Source of the DNA: Leptodontidium sp. MPI-SDFR-AT-0119
Lineage: Eukaryota; Ascomycota; Leotiomycetes; Helotiales; Leptodontidiaceae
Assembly: GCA_020726505.1 (NCBI GenBank)
Contig: JAHLEZ010000025.1
Span: forward strand, 1 to 64,000
Length of the DNA stretch: 64,000 bases
Reading direction: 5' to 3'
Of the stretch, positions 12,370 through 25,662 are shown in pieces. The translations under genes were made by a program, and so were the position numbers. Below the pieces are notes generated by a model, which made no database searches, was not told where the DNA came from, and saw only the letters and a list, made by a program, of their open reading frames with translations. The number at the start of each line of letters is the position of its first letter. Position 1 is the stretch's first letter.

Positions 12370-12990
12370 AAAAATGATACTGAAAAAAGCTATATTCCTA
12401 GCCAAACTTTATTATAACAACTCATGATATTAATAGCCTTTCAGTACTCCTAATTCTTTAAACATTCCTTATGTCATAGTATCTCTCCTAATAAATTAGA
12501 GACCTTTAGAGTAGTTTGCTTTAAATAAGAGGAAAAAACACGCTCGCACTCAGAACTCATAGCAAGGACAACTAAGAAATTAAACGCTATAGCAGCTAAC
12601 TGTGGCCAATGAGCCTCCTTCCTTTTCTAGTACTCTAGAGGACTAGTATTCTCTATTAGCTCTTTTAAGTACTGTGCTAATTGATCTCTTCGGCTTGAGG
12701 CACGCCTAAATTCAACTCTTACAAGTGCCAATCCATTAAGTATAGCCTTTAAATAGTTAATTAGCTCCGCAGGCTCTAGAGAGACTGTCTCCCGCCGTAT
12801 AGTAGGCTCAGACTTGTAGTCGCTCTGTTATAAGGCCTTCAACTTTGCCTTTTTATCTCGCACAAATCGAGCCTCCACACTAGTCTATTAATTCTCAAAA
12901 TATGCCTATCTCTAAAGAGGGGAAAGTACTAAAGACGCCTGTTAGGCCACGGAAACATCGGTTTTAACGTAGTACTCTTTTGCCATTCCC
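12370..12990 (-). pseudogene. hAT transposase, C-terminal part
   Basis: The minus strand carries WPQLAAIAFNFL, then VLAMSSECERVFSS, which is the hAT dimerisation domain and nearly identical in pattern to the one in the 8251-9210 element. Stop codons interrupt the frame. The N-terminal part lies beyond the nested Copia element, at 20554-22424. Confidence 0.85.
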
Positions 12991-12994
12991 TAGG

Positions 12995-13250
12995 TGTTAG
13001 TCCACAGGTCCCTGCATGAACATACTTCGGTCCGGAAAAGGGGGTGCGGGTTAAAGTCAGGGGTCAGAGCTTAACTGGACTAGTTTCGGTAGAGATTCGG
13101 TGGGGTTTCGTAATATATAGTCTAGCTCTCCTCGCACTCTCTTAGAATACATACAGATTTTAAACTATATATTTATTACTCTGTCGCTATACTTGTATTA
13201 AAATATATTCACATATGCGGCGTAGTATATAAACCGGTATTACACTAACA
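12995..13250 (+). repeat. 5' LTR of Copia element 1
   Basis: Runs from TGTTAG to ACA. Aligns end to end with 20294-20548. Confidence 0.93.
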
Positions 13251-14459
13251 CTAATTAATAGTAAGCTTATATCGTTAACCTTCCTATAGATAGAAAAGGT
13301 CTTAGGTTATAAAGCGGATTTTAGGCTTTAACTTAAGGACTACTTCACTATATTTTCCTTAAAGGACATTTTACTTTTTCTAGATCGTGGAGGGAAGGCA
13401 ACTTCTCTCTTAAGACTCGACTAGGACGATTACACGTTAGAGAAGAGCTATTATAACATAATAGTTACTTTACGAAGACTATTAATTTAATATCCTTAAA
13501 TCTAGAACTTTAGACCTTTAAGAAACTTATCCGGGAACTTACTAGATTACTTACAAATCGTATCTAATATAATAGTAGATACTTTAGACCGTATGCCAGA
13601 GCTAGAGTTAACTCTAGAAACATTTAATAACACGGCTATACTAAGAGAAACGCTAAATCCTAGTCTAGCTTTTATAAGAGATATAACGACATACTCGCGG
13701 AAGTTTTATAAGTCCTTTTATAACGGCCGTATTAAGGGAGAGTTCCTTTTTTAAGACTTTTAAGAGTATTTTAAGGGTTAAATAATAAAGGAGTTTAGAT
13801 TAATTAAAGTTACAAAACAGATATACCTTAAGAACGACTTACGAGCCTTTAGTGTGTTTATACGACAATAAAGGGGGACGAGGATAGTAAAGGCTTTAGT
13901 AGAGGCAATGTAAGCTAAGGAAAATTTGTGGCTAAAGAACTAAATAAAAATATAAATTCAGAACTACCCCGAATCAGTACTAAATCACATCCGGGAATTA
14001 CTCTCTCGACTACTACTACTATTCTTAATAACACTTTAATAAAATCAACCCCTAATATCTTTATAATACTAATTAAAGGTAATTATTTATTTTATAAAGG
14101 AAGACACTCCTTTAGAAGGGTTAAAAGTAAAGCTTATAAAGATGATTTAATTATTAGGATTACTTAAGATTTCCCTTACTAAAGGAGATAAGATCAAGGA
14201 TTTATATAATATAACCCCCCTACTTATAGTCCTAAAGAATAAGTTCTTATTTACTCCTAGGAGGGATCCCTTAAGTAATCTTTACCCGTGGAGATTAAAT
14301 GACCACGTGTTATTAAATCTTATACTAACGCCAGTAATATACTTATAAGACGGGTTATTACTACTATTTGAGGTTCTTAGGACTACCGAACTATATATAA
14401 AGCCGATTCGGCTATTATAATATATTATAAATCTATTAACCCTAAACTAAGCAAAATCG

Positions 14460-17400
14460 TTAGTAAACCTTATTAAGATATATACTAAGGAGCTCTAATA
14501 TAGCGGGGACAAGGACCACCTAAATAAGAAGCTTCACATTTTCGCCGACTTATATTAGAGAGTATTAATTAAGACTAAGGTCTAAAACCGAGCCTTTCTG
14601 TTAATATTACAAGACGGGGCTAGTTCGTACTATTACCGGTACTTCTAGAATAAGGGGTACTTATTTAATAAGCTTATTAGGACGACTCGCGAATACTTTG
14701 AGACAAAGGAGAGAGCTAATAAGTTCCTTAGCCGGTGGTTTAGTCTGACTTTCTTGTTATTTTAGGAGGAGCCTTACTAGACGGGAAAACTAATGCTAAC
14801 TTAATTAAAGAACTTTGCTAAGGAATTATAAAACATTTAGCTTAGCCTACAGGACGACAATATACGAAACGATAAGACGCTCCACGATAAACTCGTGTAA
14901 AGAGTAGTAAGGAACCTCCTCTTTAAAATGGCCTTATTTCAGGCACCCCTTATTTTCCTTATATTAATAAATAGTCTTCGCTCCGCCGTCGGCGTTAAAG
15001 TAACTTATAACTCGGGATTAAGGGTGGGCAAGTACTTTAGATTTAATAAGAATCGCCACTAATCTTATGTTACAAATAGGGCGGCTTATTACTTTGACTA
15101 TAAAATGAAATTTTCAAGTGGAAATAAACGCAGAGACAAATTCTAACTTATATTAAGCTATATAGGCTGTATTATTTACAAGAAGATAAATTATTATAAT
15201 AGTTATTACTCTAACGAAGAGTAAGTAGCGTCTAAGGCACGAGACTTCGCGGCGCGTAAGGCTAAAGGAGTGAAAGCTACGGATAAGACCTTTAGGAGTT
15301 ACTTAACTTATATTAAGGGGATTAACCTTAATTTAGATTAGAACTAGACCACATTCGGACACTATTTAAGAAGTCACTAAGATACGGATTTAGACACTTT
15401 AATAGATATTAACGATTCTTTAAAGAGTTCCGACGACGATAATAGCAATAGCGTTATAAATTTCACGACTATATTTATAGTAAGTAAAGTATAGTATAAT
15501 ATACGAGAAGTTATAAGGCAACTTAAGGAGAAGAAAGTTACTTATATCTTAAAAAAGTAAAATTAAGAGACTCGCTCTAAGTAAGGCCTATATAACACAA
15601 TAAATAGACAGATTCTTTTAAGGTCTATTAATTAATATAAGAGCATCTAATAAAAACACGGGAGGGATTAACTAATTATAAGTATTATAGCGAATTTAAG
15701 ATGTCAAGTTTAACACTAACTAGGCGGGCTAGAGTCGGATCACATTTAGTGCTAGTTCGTGACTGTCTTTAGGAGTTACTATAGTTAATACTCTAGCTAG
15801 AGAAATAGACTTTTAAATCGTAAACGTAAATATCCTGTCCTTAGTTTGCCTATAGTAATTAAATACGCTTAATACGTAATATAATAACTTGCGTAATGTC
15901 TTGATTTAAGGTAATAAGAAGCACTTAATTGTACGGAAGTATAGGCATTTAGGGCTACTTTTGGATTAATATCGTTAATTATTGGACACTTCGACTGGAA
16001 TAATAAATACATGTTACTTAACTAAGCTAGAAATACGTCGGCTTTATAAGCGTTTTAGGCACCCTTTAGTACGACGTCTTTAGTACCTACTAGATCAAGC
16101 TAGCCATAAGTATGATTCGAACGTCATATTAAGGGTTAAGGAAATGTGTAAGTACTGCTAAAAACACGTAAATGCTTTACACAAGTTCCGCTTTAAATTA
16201 CAAGACGACGTCGATTTCAATTATATAGTTTACGTTAATATCGCGATGTTTAAAGAACAGTATGCCCTTTACATCGTAGATGAAGTAATAGGCTTTAGTG
16301 CGGCGAAACTACTTTAAAAAGCCCCTAGTTCCGCTACGGCTTAGGCTACCTTTAACGTATTTAAGTCAGTATAGATTGACATATACTTTAGACCTCTAGA
16401 TTTCGTCGTGTACGACTATAGCACTAATTTCAATTCTAAGGAGTTTCGGAGTATACTTAGATTTGTAAGTAACACCTTTAAGTTAATACTTATTAAGGCA
16501 TACTATTTAATTAGTAAAGTTAAGCGATACTACTGCCTACTCTGCCGTGCTTATGAAATCGTTATAAAAGAGCACCCTAAGTTAAGCGACAAAGACCGAC
16601 TATAAATAATAATAAAAGTAATAAACGATATAACTAGACTTAATAGGCTTATACTTATACTGCTTGTTTTCGGCGTATACCTTAGAATAACGGAGTTAGA
16701 CTCCTTAAATCCGTTAGTCCAGTAACGTGCGGCTATAATTAAGAAAGCTATAAAAGAGGTACGGAAAATCTATACTATACATAAAGTTAATAATACGTTA
16801 GTTATACAAAACGGCCCCGGAACTACTTATATTTACGATTTCTACCTTAATAATTAAGTTCTAGTGTATTAAGAAAGTAAAGGATAAATAAGACCTTACG
16901 ATTTCTTAGGTATTAAGGGGGAATTATATAAGATTAATATAGGAAATAAGAGAATACGTACGTTCCGATTAACGACAGTTCGTCCCTTTAAAATAGACAC
17001 CTTTAGTATTAAACGACAAAAAGAAAACTTACTAAAGGATATTTATAAATAACATTTAGGATCTTTGGTTAAAAACGCTACTAAAACAGCACCGAACTTA
17101 CCCCGAATTGCTATCGAAATTCCATTTACGAAATATATCTTAAATTTACTAACTATTAATAACGATTATAATACTAAAGTGTTTTTAATTAAGAAGAAGA
17201 CAAAGAACTAGGAGTTATTTATTAAACTTCGTATTAAAGGGAAGATTATAGCTTTTAAGTTATTATTCTAATAGTCCTGAAAAACAAAATATAAAGCACT
17301 TATTAAAAGAGGTGTTTTTATACTTATTTATAAGGACGACCTTAGAGTAAGAGGCCACTGTATTTTAAGTTAAGAATAGTAGACGAGGTTAAAGGCAAGG

Positions 17401-18810
17401 AGACGTTAGCTTTATATGAGAAGTCAAGACTAGTAATTTAATACTTTAACGACAAAGGGAAGAAAGAGATTCTAACTCAGTTTCCGACAATTTAACGATT
17501 TAGCTAGTAGTTACTTATATTTTTAGCCGCTACTATTAAGCACCTAAATCGCCTCTAAAACCAGTCCAAATCCCATCTGACTATTAAAGACATTACTTAA
17601 GCTTATATTTAAGTAAAAATAAGGCTCCTTCGGGATATTTTTATATAGTTACTAGAAGAAATCGCAGGAGACTTCCCTCCTAGCATAATATTTATAATAG
17701 TATTACCGTTATACGGCATACTTGAGTCCGAAAACTATTAGTTTAATATATACTACAAATATTATATAGAGAACTTATAAATAGAAATATTAATATACGA
17801 CTTATACTTACTAATTAGTACTAAAGAAAGCCGTGACTTTAGAGTCGTAGGAATATAAATAGACGACACCTTAATTTTAGGAGATAAGGACTTCTTAGCA
17901 AAAGAGTAGAATAAGATTACTAGGGCCGGTTTTCTAACGAAGCCGATATAAGTACTACTTCTTACCGAAATTATTACGTTTAATAGGTGTATTATTTCTA
18001 TAGACGGGGACAGCCTTTATATGTCTTAAAAGGGTCAGAGAGTAAAGCTAGAACTAATTAACGTAAGAAAAGAGGACTATAAAAAGGCCTATAAAGAGTA
18101 ACGAGCTCGTGTAGCTTATCTTATTATTATTTATTAGCCGGAAGTAATATTTAATCTCTTAGTCGCAGCGTAACACTAAGATCTAACGAAAGACGACGTT
18201 AAAGCCTTAAACTTACGCCTTAAATAGTAAATAGATAATTTAAAGAGAGGACTCTAATACGTACTAATTAACTTACAGTCTACGAAGGTCTACGTTTTTA
18301 TAAACGGTTCTTTTATTAATAATAAAGACTTAAGTTCACAGATAAGTTTCGTATTAGTAGTTAATGCCGAAACAGTAGGAGATGCGCAATTTACCTTAAT
18401 TAGTAATGTTATGTATACTAGCTTAATAAAGTATAAGAGAGTAACTCGTGCAGTACTCGTATTAGAGTTATATATTATAGTGGCTGGCATTGATATATTG
18501 ATCTCCCTAAGTACGACTATTAATATAGTAACTAATAAGCTTAATATCCCACGTCTTCTTATTATTATTTACACAAATTCTTTATCCCTTTATAAGTGTA
18601 TTGTTAAGCTTAATACGACGAAAGAGAAGCGCTTAATAATCGATATTATAGTCATTCGTTAATTATACGAGCGTAGAGAACTAACGGAGGTTCGATAGAT
18701 CAATAGCGCTAATAATCCTACTAACGCTATAACGAAGAGCGCCCCGAATAAGGCTCTTCGGGATTTTATTAACACTAATATCCTTACTATTAAAATAAAG
18801 GGTTAAGTTT
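14460..18810 (+). pseudogene. Copia element 1 gag-pol, RIP-decayed
   Basis: Conceptual + strand translation, with many stops, gives family landmarks in order. A gag segment lies near 14520-14640 (KKLHIFADLY), with a degenerate zinc-knuckle near 15165-15230. The integrase zinc-binding region is at about 16020-16200 (LYKRFRHPL, VKEMCKYC). The integrase core is at about 16390-16605 (DYSTNFNSKEFR, i.e. the D-x-G-xNF-x-S-EFR region with its Gly lost). Reverse transcriptase lies at about 17380-17900 (ILTQFPTI, LPLYGILESENY, then IDDTLILGDKD). RNase H is at about 18290-18700 (FINGSFINNKDLSSQISF, VTRAVLVLELY, YTNSLSLY, EKRLIIDI). Ends near 18805. No translatable polyprotein remains. Confidence 0.9.
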
Positions 18811-19387
18811 AACGGTTAACCGGAGTCGATTTAGACTAGTAATAGAAGGGTTTCTCTTATACTCGTTAATTTTTTAGTTATTTGTACATTTCCTTATAAC
18901 TCTTATTTTGTTAATTTATTACTTGCGATTATTTTTATATTTAGTTAATTTACGAAGTCAAAAACACACTCGATTTGGTTTTAAACACCCTTTAATTTAA
19001 AGCACTAACAGGCGGCCTTACGGCGACACTTTAATAAAGACAAACTGCCGGTTTTATTATAGAGGGCTACTCTTGTATAGTAATATAAAGAAAGTGCCGC
19101 CACGAAGAACTTACCACGAAGCTAATCCGAAACAGGGCCGAATACCTTATAAATACATATTTAAGAGAACCTCCTCCTCTGCGCTACTACGGCGACTTCG
19201 GCGAAAGCGCTTAATAGGAGGGGCATCCTCACTACCGTCCTCCTCCCTACTACGCTTAGTAACGACGGCGGAAACAGTAGTGAGGAGCCAATCTAAGATT
19301 AGTACCGTCTCTTATATTATAGCGTTATTAATACTTAAGGCTTTAATATTAAAAAGGAATAAGGGGGTTAACTTACTACTTACGAGC

Positions 19388-19600
19388 TAGCCAAGTCAGC
19401 GATTTCCCGGCGTAAGGCGCGAGTCTCCTCTAGTAACGCCAATGACACCTCCCTAGTATTCTTTAGTGCGCTAGCGGCGGCGACTAATAATGCCGAATCG
19501 ATTAATTTAGCGGCAGTAATAATGGCTTCTTTATTTTCTGCCTCGAGGGCAATAACTAATTAGACGTACTCCTTGGCTATAAACTAAGGGATCTATTATA
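19388..19600 (-). pseudogene. Antisense coiled-coil reading frame inside Copia element 1
   Basis: Between RNase H and the 3' LTR, the minus strand has a regular amphipathic reading frame ending at 19388: ALEAENKEAIITAAKLIDS, then ALLEETRALRREIADLA. The heptad-like composition and few stops suggest real former coding sequence antisense to gag-pol, either an accessory gene or a captured fragment. I do not recognise the family. An overlapping plus-strand open frame at 19073-19390 is basic and looks like a shadow. Confidence 0.4.
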
Positions 19601-20293
19601 TATTAATAACTATATATTCGGAGGGGTTCCGACGGTGATTTAAATACAATTTAGAGGGAAAAGAAAATAAGAATACTTATTAGGTTATAGCGGGACTTCT
19701 TCTTTACGTAATATACGTACTTCTTACTCTTAAGATTATTAAAGACATAGTCGTGAGACGGGGTCTTTACGAGGAGGCGGACGCACCGAATATAGTATTT
19801 TCAGTAAGCGACGTCGAGGGCACTTATAGGAATCAGTATAAGCATTGTTTTTAGTTAATATACTGTTTCCTTATTAAACTATCTCTGAAGAGTATATTTA
19901 CTTTTAGGCTATTTATTTGATTTAATATAGTCTTCTTAGAAATGTCAGTTTTTAAGCCATATTAAACGAATTAAGGAGATCGAAGAGTAGTATACGTATA
20001 GTAGTTGTATGTGTATTTGCTAAGGATATTCTAAACCTTTAAGGAAGGGCGACATATATATATATTTATTACGTTATATAATACTAGAGGTTCCTATTAT
20101 TACTACTTCTCGCTTAACCTCACTACTACGGCTCGCCATATTTAGGCCCCTTTCGGGGCACTTCCAGGACATTGTCAGGTCGGGATTAGACGCTATTAAA
20201 TACTTTATTATTTCATTTGTTATTTCTTTTATATTATTAGTTATTTGCTTTTACGTGTATTAGAAATAGTTTTTTTAAAAGAAGTTTTGCTTG

Positions 20294-20548
20294 TGTTAGT
20301 TTATAGGTCCCTATATAAGTATACTTTAGTCTAGAAAAGGGGTGCGAGTCAAAGTTAGGAGTTAAAGCTTAGCTGGACTAGTTTCGGTGGAGATTTAGTG
20401 GGGTTTCGTAATATATAGTCTAACTCTTCTCGCACTCTCTTAGAATATATATAGATTTTGAACTATATATTTATTACTCTGTCGCTATACTCGCATTAGA
20501 ATATATTCACATATGCGGCGTGGTACATGAACCGGTACTGCACCGACA
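20294..20548 (+). repeat. 3' LTR of Copia element 1
   Basis: Pairs with 12995-13250. Followed by the ctagg duplication at 20549-20553. Confidence 0.93.
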
Positions 20549-20553
20549 CTAGG

Positions 20554-22424
20554 CTAAGGTAATCGATTATTATATACGTTAATTGAAATCGCTATTCTGT
20601 GCTCTTTACTCGAGATCTTCAAAGTAAGAGAGTAAAACCTCGAAGGCAAGTAAGACTTCCTATAACGCGCTATACGATAGTTTTCCTGCTCCTTCTATTA
20701 ATTTAGCGTTTCCTTTAAGAGCTTTAGTGATAGAAAAGAGAAGTTGAAGTTATGTAGAGATGAGCTTTAAAGTTTCTTATTCTTTATTATAAAGGTAATC
20801 TTCTTCGTATGTTTCTACGTCTAGAGCGTCTTTTGAAACTCTTAACTTTGTAGTATATTAATTAAGAGGTGCGCGGAAAAGGAGTGCTCGAGTGACTATG
20901 GCGTACGACGCGTTCTAACGTATTCCTCCGTCTAAGACTAACTTCAGACTGCGATTAATAGCTTCACCCTTATTCTACTCTTTTTATAGATCTCTAAATA
21001 ACTTAGTACGTTTTCTAGAGGCTATAATATACGCTACTAAGTTGTGTAGCTTTTTAAGCTCTCCGCGTTATCTCTAAAGTTGTCGTCGCGCGGGTACGCC
21101 TACCGCCTTATATTCTCTCTCAAAGCTCGCACTGTCTTGACCAAAAAGATAGGCCTCTACGACGAGGTTAAGGATGTGTCTTATATAACGTAATCTTCTT
21201 TATTTAAGGTCGAATTTAAGGCTTTTAGTAAGTTCGACGAGTGTCGTATCGTTATTAAGAGCATTGTCAAAGACAAAATACCTTAAGTTCACAGAGGTAA
21301 TGCCGAATCAATTTAAAAGAGGTAGAAGGACTAATACTTACTCTATAGAAGTCAGCTTTAAGTATAGGAGAAGTAGGAGTACGTACTAATTCCTGTTTTC
21401 CCGTGATTTAGAAGCTCTAGTAAGCTAGCAAGACGTATTACTATTTGTCCTTTAGTATTAATAAAGTGAAGAACTAAAGCTATAACGCTGATTTTATCTC
21501 TCTTATTTCCTTAGCTATTAAAACTGAGAGAGATCTTTGATTTAGTTGTAGCTACCTCTGTAATTACTTCTAATTCAAAGTACTTAAATATCTTATTAAT
21601 TTATACTCCTATAGTTGAAGTTATATCGGGCAATACATTAATTACTTCTTTATTAGCTATCCGGAATATCCTTTTGAGATGTTTTGACGTTACTTTTCGT
21701 ACTTTTATATTATCTAAGATAACTTATTTTAAGAAAGCGTTCTTAAATTCCTTTTGTCGAAAGGGGATAACACGGCTTAGATTACTATCTACGATTCTAG
21801 ACGCTTACGCAAGTTACTTTGTAGCCTCTATTTGCTATATATTACCTCTATCGTTTAAGTAGTAGACGTATAGTAAGTGCTTCTCTACGTTCTTGAGACT
21901 GTTACTATTAAAGACGTACTCTTTATATAGTGAAAATCGTTAGTCGTGATAACTTAATATCGTTAGTTTAGATTTATATCTCTTAATTAACGTTTCCGCA
22001 ACTTACAGCCTTTACACGCCTAATATTAATGTTTCTTCGAGTGTGCCAGATTAATAAGAGTATATCCTAACTCTTACACCTAAGACCTCTTTGCTTTCTT
22101 GTTTACGGGAGTAAGAGACTTCCCCTTAAGTAACTTCCGAATATTAATTGCTCTATTATTAAATAATAGCTAACTATTGACGTAAGGAGAATAGTCTGAC
22201 AGTAAAGTATTACTCTTAGGCTTATGAGGGTTATATAATTCGTTATATATTCGTAAAGGTCGCTAGTAAAGATTACGAAGAGATACTAGAGCCGGTGATG
22301 CCGACGTACTAGAAACCGATATCATACGGCCAAATATATTAGGGGCAGAGTCCGTAGATAATACTTTAGGTGCTCCGAAAGTAGCTCTATCGATTACAAT
22401 AAGTGAGGTATAGCGAGACATGAT
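20554..22424 (-). pseudogene. hAT transposase, N-terminal and central part
   Basis: A minus-strand frame opens with an ATG near 22422 (MSRYTSLIVIDRATFG) and runs left towards the Copia insertion, with frequent RIP-type stops. The rest of the protein resumes at 12990. Placement between a TIR and the C-terminal domain identifies it. The DDE residues are not resolvable by eye. Confidence 0.65.
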
Positions 22425-22778
22425 TTTTAATAGCAATTCTAAGGATAATTACGACTTAGTGTGTGCTTACGATACTAAAGGCAGGCTTTTTAATATCCTA
22501 CTGCTTTTTACCGCCTAATTTTGGCCTGTCGGAGGGGGTATTTCCGCTCTGGGGCTCGTCAAATCGTTAATTAAGACATTAAATCGGCATTATACCCCCT
22601 ACTAAACTCACCTCAAAATGACTAATAAAATACCCCTCAGCTTATTAGCTAAAGATCAACTGAGAATATATCAGCTAATTGACTTAGGGCTAGGGCTGAG
22701 CTGATTGACTTATAAGAATCTCTCAGCTGATTAGTTGACTTATCAGCCGGCTGGCTTATCGAACGCTCTGCTTACAAT

Positions 22779-23379
22779 GCTCAAAACGTGTGCGTTTCCT
22801 ACTGGGACGGCCACAAGACAACTCTCGACTTTGAGCACTTTTATTAAATACAAGCGGATATCGACGAATCCCTTTTCGAATTATTTCTCATCGGTATCGA
22901 TTTCTACTTAGTATACAATGAGCACTGTAAATGGGTCTTAAGGCTAAAGGACGAAATAAAACGAAAGCGGGAGATAACTAAAGAATATATAAATAAAGAT
23001 ACTATTTTTTATTTTAAGAAACGTTAACGAACGCTTTAAGTAATAGTAAATAAGATATACGTAGAGATTAAAATCGCTACTATTAAGCTAAAACTGTGAC
23101 AAGAGGGAACGTGAGTGAGGCTCAATACTATGGCTCAGTTTCGCAACATGCGCACGGGCCATCCCCAGCTTACCTATTATTACCGATAAAGCGGGACCTG
23201 CACACGTGACATTAACAACTGTCATGGCAGCCGCACAAGGCTGTCTATATCGACATTATTAACTTCACTTTCTTTAGAGCCTTTTGTCTTGTCACTTTTT
23301 TATATTTAATACGACAAACTCTAGAAACAAAGGAACGATATAATATATATCGTTAGATTCTTCTAAAATAGAGATTAAG
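22779..23379. other. AT-rich stretch upstream of the decayed HET gene
   Basis: May include the former promoter and N-terminus of the HET pseudogene that follows. No family recognised. Confidence 0.4.
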
Positions 23380-25400
23380 CTAATTAAACTTTACTTAAGG
23401 CCTACAAATACTTTTACGTAAAGAGACCTTACCCCACAATACGACCTTATTTATGTCTTACTAGACAATAAGCCAGATTATATTACTTTATTATATACTT
23501 AGGGAGATCCACGAGATACTAAAATAATAACTATTAGGCTAAGTTCGGTCCCCGTTACACAAAATCTATATTCCGCTTAGAGTACCTAGTATAATAAAAA
23601 AGTCAGGGTTATTTAAATAAATGCACTCTATATTAACTAGGGGGACAACAAAGAAAAGAGCTAGCAAATATAACTTATAATAGAGATCTATTAACGTGCG
23701 TCTTTTGTAATTATTTAACTTAATCCGGCAGACGACACTAGCGACGAAGTAATAAACTTCTTGCGTTAATTAGGCACAAGAGCGATGCGCTTCGGCGTCG
23801 ACGGTGGCCCTAGTCTTATAAGGACAGTTAATATATAATAGAGAAGTCTAGCTTCTAAACTACTATCTCTTCGAGACATAAGCAGGTAACGAGTCACTAT
23901 AAAAAATAAAAACAGTACTAAGCCCGACAAGTATTTTATAATAGGAGACTTAAACGAACTCTATTATAGTATTAGTAGCTCTTATAGACAAGATTGTCTA
24001 TTTCTAGTAGAGGGGATAACTGATCTATTCGAACGTCTATAGTAGGGCCAGACTTAGGTTCTATAAAAAATATCACTAGCTCAAAAAGCAAGTTTCGCCT
24101 ATAAGACTAGACGCCTTAGTAGACACTATTACACGGCTACTCTTAATACATTTAAGGCCTTAGTATATGTATTTTAAGAGATAACGATATTAAAGGGAGC
24201 TATATTTACTTTAACATTATATTAAAGATTAGTGGCTATAGCGGGGTTTAATTAGCTCCTAACTCTTTAGCTTACTATATAGGATACTTAGAAAGTACAA
24301 GCCATATCCGTTGCCCGCGCTACTTCGAGTAACATACTTGGCGGCGTTCCGACCCTTAATTATAAGGGTACTCGGCCTAGAGGCGTCAGATCCCCGAGAC
24401 AAAATATAATAGCTTTTAGGTCTAACAGCTGACAGAGATTAGCTAAAGGGGTTCGGGGCCTAACTAGACTACAGCAAATTATACTAGTAGGTATATATAG
24501 CTATTACCTCTTTAATACTAAGACAAGGGCATATATTTGTTCTTTCCTTAAACTCCTTCCTTAAAACTTAGATTAGTTTACCTTTATAAGTTCTAGACTA
24601 GTCCCGGCTATTAGAAATCTCTCTTTAAGGAACCGGCATCGATTATATAACCCTGGAGCCCGAGTACAAAGCCTCGAGATCACTCCTTCTAAGGTCTCCA
24701 CTTTTTAACCGCGTTAAAGTAATAATAAGCGTATTAGTATTAAGCTTTGTTTATAATAAGCTCCACGACATTAAGGCGACATAAGTAGAATTCTATTTAC
24801 CTGAGAACATAATATTTAATCTACTTGTCGTAGCGAAGAAGCTACTAGTAAAACTAGTTCGACTGAATATTCTTTGAGGGGAAGTATATAAGACTCTAAA
24901 AGAACGTATTTATAGTGCCGCTCAAATAATAATAGTAGAAGTTAAATACGACGAGACAAGGAGGTAGGCTAGAATTAGAAATAGGCGTTATAATACTATA
25001 ACGTCCCTATTAACGATTTAAGTTAATAACGACCTCGACGAGACGAGACTTCTTAATTCTAAACTCCTCGCGCTTATTATAAGTAATAAAGTTTAGACAG
25101 GTTTTACTTTATTTAACGTTACTAAATTTTACGGCGAGATTAACACTAAAGCTCGTGAGAGGAAGCTATTTATAACTAAGAAGGGGCATCTAAGCCTTAG
25201 GCTTAATTACGTTAAGCCTAGTAATGCCGTTACTATATTAATTAGCTATTAAGTTCTATTTGTGTTACGAAAGAGTGTAAGTAAGAGATATTAAATTGTT
25301 AGTAAGGCGTATATAAATAAGATTATAAATAGTAAAGCAGTGGCGGGGAGGGAGATTATTGGGGTTCTTAAGTTAATTTAAGGTATAATAGGATAAATTT
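23380..25400 (+). pseudogene. HET-domain (heterokaryon incompatibility) gene destroyed by RIP
   Basis: Read through its stops, the + strand reproduces a HET protein in order. Near 23490 is LLYT-x-GDPRDTK (family: LSYTWGDP). Near 23606-23650 is VI-x-INALYIN-x-GDN (family: WINALCINQxD). Next comes ADDTSDEVINFLR, a typical sequence after VWLG. Near 24380-24410 is LEASDPRDKI, then LLGLTAD and LDYSKLY (family: DPRDKIYALLGL). Near 25290-25360 is SKRYXIVSKAYINKI...AVAGREI (family C-terminus GEAYVHGIMDGE). Trp and Gln codons have become stops. HET proteins act in cytoplasmic non-self recognition leading to cell death, and this one cannot be made. A hAT element abuts it on the left. Confidence 0.85.
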
Positions 25401-25662
25401 ATATTGTTTCGTATTATTATATTCTTTAAGTAAGTATAAAAGTAGGCTTAAAGAGGCTTTAAAAGAGCGCTACCCTTGAAATTGTCCTTGAGGCTTAAGG
25501 TCGTTAAGATAGAGGAACAGATGACTTAGTAAGGGGATATATAAGTTAAGTATAAGGAATTATAGAGTGTTTCTTTAGTTTTGGAAATTAATATAGAAGG
25601 TGGACAATTTATTCCTCGTTTGCCCGCCCCACCACTACCTGTGTAGTGCAGACGACTCCTCT

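Larger units (their letters stand above)
12995..20548 (+). mobile_element. Complete Ty1/Copia LTR retrotransposon nested in hAT
   Basis: LTRs at 12995-13250 and 20294-20548 (256 and 255 bp) start TGTTAG and end ACA. Exact 5-bp duplications ctagg lie at 12990-12994 and 20549-20553. The LTRs differ by many transitions, as RIP produces. The order gag, integrase, reverse transcriptase, RNase H is that of Copia. About 1.5 kb of extra sequence lies between RNase H and the 3' LTR. Confidence 0.95.
12240..22770 (-). mobile_element. hAT transposon with nested Copia element
   Basis: The left terminus CAGAGCGTTCGATAAGCCA is repeated inverted at 22752-22770. Both ends are flanked by the identical octamer cttacaat (12232-12239 and 22771-22778). 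GTCAGT- and CAGCTGA-type subterminal repeats flank both ends. Subtracting the nested Copia element and its 5-bp duplication leaves about 2.97 kb, a normal hAT length. The transposase is on the minus strand in two pieces and is RIP-mutated. Confidence 0.93.
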
